Part shown: piece by piece, positions 1 to 8,292 of the stretch
Numbering within the stretch: position 1 is the first letter of the stretch
Layout: each line of letters begins with the position of its first letter
Origin: Anaspis maculata
Lineage: Eukaryota > Arthropoda > Insecta > Coleoptera > Scraptiidae
NCBI GenBank assembly: GCA_949128115.1
Contig: OX421962.1
Location: 58,755,787 to 58,819,786 of the forward strand
DNA length: 64,000 bases
Direction: 5' to 3'
The notes under the pieces: model-generated
Seen by the model: only the letters and a program-made list of their open reading frames with translations
Databases searched by the model: none
Told to the model about the DNA's origin: nothing
Made by a program: the position numbers and the translations under genes

Positions 1-417
1 AAAAAATGTGCGAGACGCTCCTTCTCAATCGAAAGAGCACGGTCAATTATGCCATCCCATCCTACCAATTTTCGTGCTTTTGTCAGTTTTGTCACCAAGT
101 GCAAGGTTCAATTGATTTTTGATCACTAACCGCAGGACTATTATGTGATAGAAAATGTTCTGAAACGATAACTGCTGAGCCGTTGGTTGATACGATCGAG
201 TTGCAATTTGCTATACAGGCTGGGCCAGGTTTTGGTAGACAAACTTCGCAAGTGGACGAGAGGATCAAAAGAGGCTGATGGCTTAATGTGACACAGGACT
301 CGAAAGCCGAACAACATTTTTCTTAATCGTTCCATTAGACGAGAGAAATGTCAAGCGTTATACATAAGCTCGAAAATATATAGAAATATTCGATAATGCT
401 TCACTTATCACCATGTA
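1..417. other. Unassigned AT-rich sequence
   Basis: I see no gene, splice-bounded exon or repeat boundary here. The stretch ends at the TA dinucleotide (416-417) that flanks the next transposon. Confidence 0.5.
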
Positions 418-1028
418 AAGGGTTGTCCAGTCAGTATGCACACTTTTCGTGAGGCGACTACTGGCTTATGAATTGAGATACAGAAATGAATGAAATGAAG
501 CAACAAAAGAAAAAGAAAGAAATGAAGCAAATAAAAGCTCATTCTATGCCATTGTTTACCATTAGGTGAGTTTCGGGAAAAAATATTTTTTCAATGCACA
601 CTGCGACGCAATACAGAGGCTCCCAAAATATCTAGTTTCTCGACTTATCTCAATTTGAATGACTTGAAAATGTCTTGGAAATGTGGGAGGTTTATTTTAC
701 GTGCCCAGAAGTGTCCAGTTGTTTCCTAGACGTTTGATCTCGAGAAATGGTGACACGAATTGGCTGGGAAGATCACCCGATCTCAGGACGCCATATTTTT
801 ATCTGTGGGGTTTCTTGAGAACGCAAGTCTATTCTCACTCGAGAATCAAACGATGGTTAGATCCCACAGTGCGCCCTTGACAAAATAAATGTTGTTTTTT
901 CGAGTTCGATATATCATTAGAAATGGCACGAAATGAGCTTTCTCCTGCTTTTCGAACCATCTTTCTACCTCAATCCATAAGTGAGTATAGGCCTCGCGAA
1001 AAGTGGTCATACTGACTGGACAACCCTG
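418..1028 (-). mobile_element. Internally deleted Tc1/mariner-like transposon with transposase remnant
   Basis: The two ends form an inverted repeat of about 60 bp starting (A/C)AGGGTTGTCCAGTCAGTATG, each end flanked by TA (416-417 and 1029-1030), as expected for Tc1/mariner target duplication. Inside, the plus-strand frame at 683-880 contains a run like W-L-G-R-S-P-D-L followed by F-Y-L-W-G-F-L-R-T-Q-V-Y, the signature around the last catalytic acidic residue of insect Tc1/mariner-type transposases. The rest of the transposase is missing and the element is only 611 bp, so this is a non-autonomous relic. The strand is given relative to the related copy at 26470, which reads in the opposite sense; the transposase fragment itself is on the plus strand. 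TIR and TSD are seen directly; the family call rests on the transposase signature. Confidence 0.78.
683..880 (+). pseudogene. Transposase C-terminal fragment (Tc1/mariner-like)
   Basis: A 65-codon open frame whose residues about 24-52 match the conserved end of insect Tc1/mariner-like DDE transposases: W, then RSPDL, then YLWGFL, then QVY. In this family the D in the RSPDL..D..LWG stretch sits by the third catalytic carboxylate. The N-terminal DNA-binding region and the first two catalytic Asp positions are absent, so no activity is expected. The homologous stretch in the copy at 26470-27172 carries a stop where this one has the Trp of LWG. Confidence 0.65.
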
Positions 1029-1243
1029 TACCTGTATCTACACTTTCTTTATGGTTTTAGCCGTAGAATACGCTGACAGAATTCTTAGGGCTGATTTTGG
1101 AACCAGAAAAAAGTCGGTCGTCTAAAATTCATTTTTTCAGCCTGCAAACGAATGTTCAAAACTATGCTACTCGAAAACGGTGCGAGCTAAAATTCAGGGC
1201 AGTTCAGGGCGACAAGAAGTGGTGTGGGGCAAGAGGTACTATA

Positions 1244-1585
1244 CCGGGTGATCATTTGAAAACTATCCACCTGCAATAACTCCCGATTCCTAGTGAATAT
1301 TTTTTCGAGCAAAAACAGGTCGATTTTTATATCGAGGGGGACATCCAAAACATACATTGGCAAATTTCTATATTCACCCCCCTCGCCCCCACTCACCCCA
1401 ACTTTGAAATTTCAAATGACACTACCTACCTTGCGATACATCAAATTGAAGGAAATTAAATTTTCTTTCTGAAAAAAATATTTTCAAAATTTTCAGCCCC
1501 ACCCCTTTTCTCTAAAAATTCTCTGACTGTCCCATTTTATATTCTGGACCCCTCATTTTTTTCTTAATTTAGTTGGCGTCATCCT
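1244..1585 (+). mobile_element. Truncated arm of the CCGGGTGATCA foldback family
   Basis: This stretch begins CCGGGTGATCATTTGAAAAC after a TATA-like flank. It aligns almost continuously with the left arm of the foldback element at 27649-28731: the same C-rich block near 1375-1400 and the same CATCAAATTGAAGGAAATTAA segment near 1439. Only one arm is present, and homology stops where a tRNA-derived SINE begins, so the copy was truncated or interrupted. No coding capacity is seen. Confidence 0.7.
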
Positions 1586-1823
1586 GTGTTCACTACCCGG
1601 TTGTTGCGGACCCCTGGAGGTCGAGGTGATGGGGTAAGCATCACGCCTTAGACAACCGCCTTATTACCCCTTGTAGGTATCCAATTATCTTTAGCGACTG
1701 GATTGGTCGCTTGCCGGAAAGATTGACGATATCAGTGAATTTTTCATCACTGCTGCCGCCTGGTATCGGACTCACTCACTTAGGTTCGCAGTCCAGCACT
1801 CCAACCGCTGAGCTACCGCCGGC
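1586..1823 (-). mobile_element. tRNA-derived SINE-like element
   Basis: On the minus strand the head reads GCCGGCGGTAGCTCAGCGGT, close to a tRNA 5' half with a pol III A box (TAGCTCAGCGGTTGGAG). It is followed about 40 bp later by a degraded B box (GAGTCCGATACC), then an unrelated body of about 170 bp. It does not fold as a functional tRNA because the anticodon and T arms are disrupted. It abuts the truncated foldback arm on its left. I see no clean poly(A) tail or target duplication, so the outer limits are approximate. Confidence 0.6.
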
Positions 1824-2041
1824 TTTTTGCTAATTATGCCAAATCAATTGTACAGTTTCACATCGTCGACTTGAACTGCTATAATTTTTATCGAGCCACG
1901 TTCAAAATATCACTTCTGTCTTTTGCTCTGTCTAATACCTTGCTCACATTATACATCATTAGTCATTACCAACATAACTTCAACAGTGTCAAGAGAGTAT
2001 TCATAAAACTGCAGGCAAAAAACGCCATGATCTTGTATAAT

Positions 2042-2060
2042 GCAATGGGGTCTTATACGA
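2042..2060 (+). repeat. 19-bp inverted repeat, left copy
   Basis: GCAATGGGGTCTTATACGA here is the exact reverse complement of 8274-8292. The two copies bracket the LINE, the SWIM gene remnant and the THAP gene remnant. A perfect 19-bp inverted match over 6 kb is unlikely by chance, so it may be the terminal repeat of a larger element. No matching flanking duplication was recognised. Confidence 0.6.
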
Positions 2061-2630
2061 AAATCACAAAATGCGATTTTCTTATGTAAATCGATGCTCA
2101 AGTACCTAAAACTAAATACTGTGAAGATGAAACAAAGAAAAAACCAAAAAAATCGGCCCAGGGAAAAGAACTTGAAATTTGGCTCTTCACACTATCCCTG
2201 TTGAAATCGACTGAATTCGCGGCTAAACTCATTGTGGGTTCACCCACGGGGGGGTTAATCAAACTCTTCGATTGGTATAGTAACAACTGAATAACAATTT
2301 ATTAGCAGAAGGGCACATCTTGCCTGGTGAGTGGTTATCTTTCGTCTGCGGTGCACGGCACACACACAAAACATTGCGAATACAGTAAGATCCCGTGAGG
2401 GGTTCGCCCAAGCTACCTAGAAGGGCAGTGGGGGTGCTCAGCTCATATTATACAATCTACTTAGATAAGGACATATGCACTTAACACTCATCCACCAATG
2501 AAATGGAAGCAAGACCGCAGTTGACATAAAGCAGCGTTGCCACGTTGTCAGTATTTACATCTGTCATTATTCTAACCTCACATTCCTGATTTCTCTTGTT
2601 GTGAGAGTTTGCGTATTATATTCCGTCCTC
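2061..2630. other. Non-coding stretch between inverted repeat and LINE
   Basis: I see no open frame or repeat. If the bracketing inverted repeats are element ends, this is the 5' flank or promoter region of the SWIM gene before the LINE separated the two. Confidence 0.4.
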
Positions 2631-2644
2631 ATATTTGCTGCACG
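2631..2644 (+). repeat. LINE target-site duplication, 5' copy
   Basis: ATATTTGCTGCACG, identical to 6139-6152. It directly abuts the truncated LINE 5' end. Confidence 0.9.
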
Positions 2645-3220
2645 GAAAATACGCCGAATGTCAAGGACATTTACAAAATAAACTTGCTCTTAAACACGAA
2701 AGTGAATATAGAACCACCCAGAGCAACGAGAAATATACCACAATGCGGCCGGTGCTTGACCTATGGACATACAAAAAAATATTGTCACAGAAATACCAGA
2801 TGTGTCCGTTGCGGTGAGGGACATTCCAATAAGGACTGCCAAAAACCCCAAGGGGCTCCACCAAAATGTGCGTTGTGCTCCGAGCAACATCCTGCGAATT
2901 ACAAGGGTTGTAAAATCTATAAAGAAATTCAATATAGAAAGTTTCCGCCTCTACGCCAAAAAAATAACCCTGATAATAACCAAGTGGCAAGTAACCAAGA
3001 AAATACGACTCAGACCAGGACAATACGACCAGGAACCTCCTACGCAGCAGCTGTGCAAGACGGCGAACAACACAGGCCAGAACGGATTGAGCAATTACAA
3101 CAGCATCCCAATAAGTCACAATCAACAATAGACAGGTTAGAAAAAATAGTATTCGATTTAATCGAGGAAATGCGAGACATGAGAAAGCTCATCCTTAAAC
3201 TGCTTGAAAAACAAACGTAA
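2645..3220 (+). pseudogene. LINE ORF1 (Gag-like zinc-knuckle protein), 5' truncated
   Basis: This is the C-terminal part of a Jockey-type ORF1 nucleic-acid-binding protein, which would coat the retrotransposon RNA. Three cysteine-rich knuckles follow one another: CGRCLTYGHTKKYC from 2744, CVRCGEGHSNKDC from 2801, and CALCSEQHPANYKGC from 2867. A basic/polar linker and a heptad-like C-terminus rich in Leu, Ile and Glu follow, probably a coiled coil. The open frame runs back through the TSD into flanking DNA, but that part is not element sequence and the native start codon is missing. The stop TAA (3218-3220) overlaps the ORF2 start as TAATG. Confidence 0.88.
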
Positions 3221-5928
3221 TGGCGAAAACCGAAGCAAATACTCTCAAAATAGCCATTTGGAATGCAAATGGTCTAACCCAACACAGTCTTGAGCTAATC
3301 AATTTTATCAAATCTCATAATCTTGACGTAGTTCTTGTCTCGGAGTCTCACTTTACCAGTAGAAGCTTCCTTAAAATACCAAACTATAACATCTATCACT
3401 CTACACATCCTAGTGGAAACGCTCACGGCGGAAGTTCTGTAATTATAAGAAGTACCATAAAACACTATGAGGGCGAAAACTACCGAACTGATCATATCCA
3501 AGCCGCAAATGTAGTAGTGGAAGACTGGCTAGGAAAAATCACGATCTCATCAATTTACTGTCCACCACGACATGCAATAAAGAAGGAACAATTCGATTTA
3601 TTTTTCTCTACACTTGGCAATAAATTCTTGGTTGGGGGAGACTATAATTCCAAGCACACAAGATGGGGTTCAAGACTAGTGACAACAAGAGGCCGTGAAT
3701 TGTTGAAATGCATGGACGCCAACAATTACAGTCACATATCTACTGGTCGACCAACGTACTGGCCCTCTGATCTTAATAAAACTCCTGACTTGGTAGATTT
3801 CTGTGTCACCAAAGGGGTTCCAATCGGAAATGTCCTGGTAGAAGAAAATCTAGACCTGTCATCAGACCATTCGGTGGTAATGATAACACTTAGCACCAGA
3901 ATAATAAGCAAACCAAAACCAGCATCACTCAGCAGCAAACGAACAGACTGGTCCAAATTCAAAACCAAAATCGAAGAAAAGCTGATCTTGGATGCCCCAC
4001 TGAAATCAGCTGATGAAATTGATACGGCAGTTGAAGACTTAGTCCGCAGTATACAGTCCGCCGCATGGGAATCTACACCAGAGGCCTATGAGACATCCAC
4101 AATGATCAAAAACAAATGTATTGAAATAATCAAGGAAGCAGTACGTCAAAAGAGAAAACTCAGAAGAACATGGATGATAACAAGGTCACCTCAAGATAAA
4201 GCCAATCTGAACAAAGCTACAAGACACTTAAAAAAGCTGCTGCTGGACAAGAAAAATCAAAACATTCAAAATTATTTGGAAAATTTATCACCAACTAAAG
4301 CTACTGAGTACTCCCTATGGAAAGCCACAAAAAAACTCAAACACCAAGCTACACAACCCACTCCTGCAATTAGAAAAAATGACGGAAGCTGGGCTCGTAA
4401 TGACGAAGAGAAAGCAGATACCTTCGCTCTACATCTAGCTGAAGTCTTTAAACCACATCCCTCAAACCTGACTGCAGAAGAAGAGGAAGACATAAGAACC
4501 TGCCTGGAATCACCACACCAGTTGTCACCAGCAATAAGACCAATAAAAATCCACGAAGTCAAGACCATGATGTGGAAACTGGACATCAAGAAAACGCCTG
4601 GATATGGTCTTATCACCGGTAAAGTGCTGAAGGAACTTCCTGACGTGGCACTGATGAAAATCACCCACATATTCAATGCAATCATGAGGGTGGGACACTT
4701 CCCCTCACAATGGAAGGTAGCTCAAGTTATTCTCATTCCTAAACCAGGCAAACCTGCTGCGGAAGTCACGTCATACCGCCCGATAAGCCTCTTACCAACC
4801 TTATCCAAGATATTTGAGAAACTTTTCCTACAAAGGCTCAAGCCCATTCTTGAAGCTAACGCAGTCATTCCAGAACATCAATTTGGATTCAGAGAAAAGC
4901 ATGCGACTATCGAACAAGTGCACCGCCTGGTCAAGATCATAAACAGTACGCACGAAAAGAAGGAGTACTGTTCAGCGGCCTTCTTGGACATCTCCCAAGC
5001 CTTCGACCGAGTCTGGCACCGTGGTCTACTGTTCAAGTTAAAATCTAAGATCCCACATTCATTTTATCAGGTCTTGAAGAGCTACCTCACGGACAGATTT
5101 TTCTACGTAAAATTCAACGACGAAACGACGAAACTGTTCCCGATACAGGCTGGGGTGCCGCAAGGCAGTGTCCTCGGTCCAGTGCTTTACCAAATCTACA
5201 CCGGTGACATACCGACTTCAGAAACCACCACCACTGCGACATATGCGGATGACACAGCCCTGCTGGCGACCAGCGGCGACGCTACAACAGCATCACGCCA
5301 TCTTCAGAGCTCGCTGGACTGTCTACAGGAGTGGATGAGGAAGTGGAGGATCAAGGCCAACGAGACCAAGTCTACACACGTCACTTACACCTTACGTCGA
5401 CAAATCTGCCCCCCTGTTTCTCTCAATAACACACCGCTGCCGCAAGAAAATAGTGCGAAATACTTAGGTATCCACCTAGACAAACGGCTAACTTGGCAGA
5501 AGCACATCTTTACGAAGAGGAAACAGCTCGGGATCCAGTTCTCAAACATGCAATGGCTCGTTGGTCGTGGATCTTCACTTTCATTGGAAAATAAAGTCGC
5601 TGTTTACAAGGTGATACTGAGGCCGGTGTGGACATACGGAATCCAACTGTGGGGAACAGCCAGTGTCTCCAATTTGGAAATTTTACAACGATTTCAGTCC
5701 AAGGTCTTGAGAACAATCACGAATTCACCATGGTTTGTGACAAATGCATCCCTACACCAGGACCTCCGAATACCGACTGTACGTGAAGAAGCACAGCAGG
5801 CAAGTTCCAAGTATTTGACACGACTCGAGCGACATCCCAATCCACTGGCGGTGAACTTGCTTGACAACAGTTGTCAAACTTACCGCTTGAAGCGCTTAAC
5901 ACCTCTGGAACTAGTGGACCCCCGATGA
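3220..5928 (+). CDS. LINE ORF2: AP-like endonuclease and reverse transcriptase
   Basis: A 902-residue uninterrupted protein that nicks target DNA and copies element RNA into it. Residues 1-225 form the exonuclease-endonuclease-phosphatase fold: WNANG at 14-18, catalytic Glu42 in SESH, GGDYN with Asp141 and Asn143, a PD-Asp pair at 190/193 and SSDH at 213-217 with Asp216 and His217. The reverse transcriptase starts near residue 503 (IPKPGK, then YRPISLL). FLDISQAFD holds the first catalytic Asp at about 590, QGSVLGP follows near 649, and the YADD box is at 675-678. The C-terminus has the usual thumb region with an LGIHLD motif. Length is normal for Jockey-type ORF2. The start was chosen because TAATG overlaps the ORF1 stop, suggesting termination-reinitiation. 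All key residues are present, so the enzyme may be functional. Confidence 0.95.
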   Translation: MAKTEANTLKIAIWNANGLTQHSLELINFIKSHNLDVVLVSESHFTSRSFLKIPNYNIYHSTHPSGNAHGGSSVIIRSTIKHYEGENYRTDHIQAANVVVEDWLGKITISSIYCPPRHAIKKEQFDLFFSTLGNKFLVGGDYNSKHTRWGSRLVTTRGRELLKCMDANNYSHISTGRPTYWPSDLNKTPDLVDFCVTKGVPIGNVLVEENLDLSSDHSVVMITLSTRIISKPKPASLSSKRTDWSKFKTKIEEKLILDAPLKSADEIDTAVEDLVRSIQSAAWESTPEAYETSTMIKNKCIEIIKEAVRQKRKLRRTWMITRSPQDKANLNKATRHLKKLLLDKKNQNIQNYLENLSPTKATEYSLWKATKKLKHQATQPTPAIRKNDGSWARNDEEKADTFALHLAEVFKPHPSNLTAEEEEDIRTCLESPHQLSPAIRPIKIHEVKTMMWKLDIKKTPGYGLITGKVLKELPDVALMKITHIFNAIMRVGHFPSQWKVAQVILIPKPGKPAAEVTSYRPISLLPTLSKIFEKLFLQRLKPILEANAVIPEHQFGFREKHATIEQVHRLVKIINSTHEKKEYCSAAFLDISQAFDRVWHRGLLFKLKSKIPHSFYQVLKSYLTDRFFYVKFNDETTKLFPIQAGVPQGSVLGPVLYQIYTGDIPTSETTTTATYADDTALLATSGDATTASRHLQSSLDCLQEWMRKWRIKANETKSTHVTYTLRRQICPPVSLNNTPLPQENSAKYLGIHLDKRLTWQKHIFTKRKQLGIQFSNMQWLVGRGSSLSLENKVAVYKVILRPVWTYGIQLWGTASVSNLEILQRFQSKVLRTITNSPWFVTNASLHQDLRIPTVREEAQQASSKYLTRLERHPNPLAVNLLDNSCQTYRLKRLTPLELVDPR

Positions 5929-6138
5929 TTTCGTCTTTCAATTCTTCTGCTCGACTCTTCCATCACGTATTAGAAGTTAAATTTTCGTTGAGTACTATTT
6001 ATTTATTTGTTATATATTGAAAACCTTAATGTAGGTTCACAATTCTCCTCATTTTAATTTAGAAACAACATTCATTTATTGTTATTATTTTAACAGATTA
6101 TGAATAATTTATTGGGGTTGAAAAAAAAAAAAAAATAT

Positions 6139-6152
6139 ATATTTGCTGCACG
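6139..6152 (+). repeat. LINE target-site duplication, 3' copy
   Basis: ATATTTGCTGCACG, following the poly(A) run and identical to 2631-2644. Confidence 0.9.
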
Positions 6153-6191
6153 TATCAAGTTGTTTTTTTTTGTGCTAAATTGAAAAAAAAA

Positions 6192-6889
6192 ATGGAAGCT
6201 GGTTTCGAAGAAGCCAACGACAGAAATCTCGCAGGAGTCGATGCGGACATGGTAAACAATTTTTATAGAAGAAACGCAGATTTTTTCGCACATGGCGTAA
6301 GAAATGTTAAAACTAGCAGGTAAGGCTTTGTGACTCATAAGCAAGCGGCAAGCGAGCCTCTAGCACCTACCTGATCCCAATCAATTGATCATTCCTTTTT
6401 TTGCAGAAGTAGCTAACAAATATATGGAGACGAAGCAATAGGGTTTGTACAGGTAAAACGTGATGAAACGTTATGAACTGTCAAAGCCAAAGTAACACCG
6501 GAGCACAAAGTCCGAAGTACTCCATAATTATGCTGTTACTGTCATCATTGAAGGAGAAACAGAGGAGGTTGTCTCATGTACCTGTGGAGATTGTGCGGCT
6601 AGTTCAGGTAGGGTGCGGTATTATTTTGTTAGCAAACTTCTTACGATTCAAGTTTGACGAAGTGGAGGATATCATTGTTTTGTAGTTTGGTATCAATGAA
6701 TTTGAATTGAATTGAAATTTATTGTGTAACTTTGTTACAGGAGGCTGTAAGCATAGCGTCGCCCTCCTATATTGGCTACTGAACAAAAGCCAAAATCCAT
6801 CAGTAACCTCCACAGAGTGCTATTGGAGAAAATCTGCTCAAGCCAAAGTGGGAACTACCCTTAAAGGACAAACACTCCAGGAAATGTGA
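6192..6889 (+). pseudogene. Decayed spliced gene for a SWIM zinc-finger protein
   Basis: Three exons can be followed: 6192-6319 (ATG to phase 2), 6407-6607 and 6741-6889, with donors gtaagg and gtaggg and acceptors ttgcag and ttacag. The predicted product resembles insect uncharacterised proteins with a SWIM finger. It has MVNNFYRRN and VRNVKTSR in exon 1, YGDEAIGFVQVKRD and KVTPEHKVR in exon 2, and the CxC..CxH finger (SCTCGDC split by the intron from GCKHSVALLYWL), then TECYWRKS and KVGTTLK. From memory, larger relatives often continue into a YqaJ-type nuclease domain, which is not present here. Exon 2 has in-frame stops at 6414 and 6474 and a frameshift near 6520-6530, so I call it a pseudogene. 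Exon 3 ends at a TGA (6887-6889). The recognition is by motif, without a database search. Confidence 0.75.
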
Positions 6890-7111
6890 GAAAGTGGCCA
6901 GTTTGACAAAATAGTATTGGTGGGTACATGAGAGTCAAAAAATTATCTTTTGCTTAGAAAAGAGTAGTTCTCAAACAGTTTTTTGCTCCATGCGTAATGG
7001 ATCTAGTGAAGTATTTAGTACATATTTAGGATTTGTTATTAATTAGTATAAGTACACTGTAATGCATATTACATATAAATAATTAAATACTGAAAAGAAA
7101 ACTGAATGTTA

Positions 7112-7130
7112 TAATAAAGTTGAATAAAAT
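7112..7130 (+). promoter_or_regulatory. Candidate polyadenylation signals of the SWIM gene
   Basis: Two AATAAA hexamers lie close together about 220-240 bp after the exon 3 stop. Position and strand suit the SWIM gene 3' end, but AT-rich DNA yields such hexamers often. Confidence 0.35.
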
Positions 7131-7364
7131 GTGAAAACAGAACATGTTGGGTGTGGCTAATTTGCAGGCAGAGTACCAAATCTTCGTTTTGGAAGCAAAG
7201 CGGTGAGTTCTACTTAGTTGGAAGAACCATCAAGTTCTACGGCCTGTCGATTTGCTATGTTGCTGATGGTGACGATAGCTGCTGTAGATCCTTGCTAACA
7301 CCTCCCTAGATGGTGGCATATAATTTCACTTCCTGCCACATCCATTTCGAAAGGTTGCTTGGAA

Positions 7365-7774
7365 TCATTTTCTCCGCATAGTGAGCTCATGTTTCTTTTT
7401 CTTTGCAAAAGAAGTTAGCTGAGGCTTCTTTTTCAGCTCAATTTCTGAAGGGGGTACTACATATTTTCCTTGAATGGTTTTTAAGCCCACAACCTTATAC
7501 ATACTACTACTTCTAGTTTGGGGAATCATATTCCAGCTGTGAAAAAACAAACTGTTGCAGGTAAGGGGTCACAAAGTTCAACGATTCTACCTACATTGAA
7601 ATGATCTTCACAGCAAAAATATCCGCCGCCCCATGAGGCTGGGCTTTTGTCGCCGGTGGCTGTATTGCACTTGTTTCTCAGGGGTTGAGACTTGGGTACG
7701 CTGATGACCATTTTTTGTGGGGCACTTGAAGAGGTGTTGGGATATCCCTTGAAAATGCATGTTTTCGATGACAT
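7365..7774 (-). pseudogene. Decayed THAP-domain gene
   Basis: On the minus strand, ATG at 7774 opens a 60-codon exon (7774-7595). It resembles an N-terminal THAP zinc finger: TCIFKGYPNTSSSAP, then KMVISVPKSQPLRNK, then GGYFCCEDHFN. THAP domains are C2CH DNA-binding modules. The first Cys, the late Cys and the His (CEDHF) are present, but the expected second Cys appears as Tyr (GYPN). A 58-bp intron with GT..AG ends (7537-7594) leads to an exon beginning LEYDSP, matching the LEEDME-type continuation of insect THAP proteins. That exon soon meets a stop in the expected frame, while YKVVGLK and GKYVVP continue in another frame, so it is frameshifted. It converges on the SWIM gene from the opposite strand. 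Confidence 0.68.
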
Positions 7775-8273
7775 TATTGTTTATTTGCAGAATGTACCGA
7801 ACAAATAATTTCGATTTAACCACCATTCTGTCAAAAAAGACAATTAACAAGGTGGCAACAGCGTCGTTCAAATGACGTTTCTTTGTTGCAAAGCTGCCAG
7901 ATTTATAATGGACTCCCATTGGAAACACCAAAATTGATTGTTCATGCCTCAAAAATGTATTCCATTGTATCCAAAAACATACCACTCAACGTGTTGTTTT
8001 GTCGAAGTGATTTTTTTCTAAGGAATATCAAAATATTCATGCAAATCTTGACTGCCTGTCACACAATTTGGCAACAAGGCTCCAGCTACGACCATCCCAT
8101 TGCGCAAACTCAACTCGTCCGCCTACGTCATCAGACGTTGAAATTTAATCGGGGTTATTCCCGCCTCGATTTTCAACATTTTTTAAAAAAAAAAGGTAGA
8201 GGCTTTTGAGACGAACTATTATCATTCATGTAGCAAACTCACCTTGTAGAACATTTTGAGCAATGAAAAAAAA
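7775..8273. other. Upstream region of the THAP remnant
   Basis: No recognisable gene. If the bracketing inverted repeat is real, this is the promoter side of the THAP gene. Confidence 0.35.
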
Positions 8274-8292
8274 TCGTATAAGACCCCATTGC
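8274..8292 (-). repeat. 19-bp inverted repeat, right copy
   Basis: Exact reverse complement of 2042-2060. See the left copy for interpretation. Confidence 0.6.

Larger units (their letters stand above)
2645..6138 (+). mobile_element. 5'-truncated Jockey-type non-LTR retrotransposon
   Basis: A 3.5-kb LINE inserted on the plus strand. It starts inside ORF1 (5' truncation), contains a complete endonuclease/reverse-transcriptase ORF2 and a 3' UTR of about 190 bp, and ends in a poly(A) run at about 6120-6135. It is bounded by a perfect 14-bp TSD (2631-2644, 6139-6152), the hallmark of target-primed reverse transcription. The undamaged ORF2 and exact TSD suggest a recent insertion, although the truncated copy has lost its 5' promoter and the ORF1 start. 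It landed about 40 bp upstream of the start codon of the SWIM gene remnant. The clade call (Jockey/BS-like) rests on the zinc-knuckle ORF1, an ORF2 without RNase H, the poly(A) tail and overall length. Confidence 0.93.

Noticed and set aside
2609..2644. ORF1 start upstream of the LINE
   Set aside because: The open frame extends into flanking DNA and the TSD, and the first codon there is TTG; the native ORF1 start is lost by 5' truncation.
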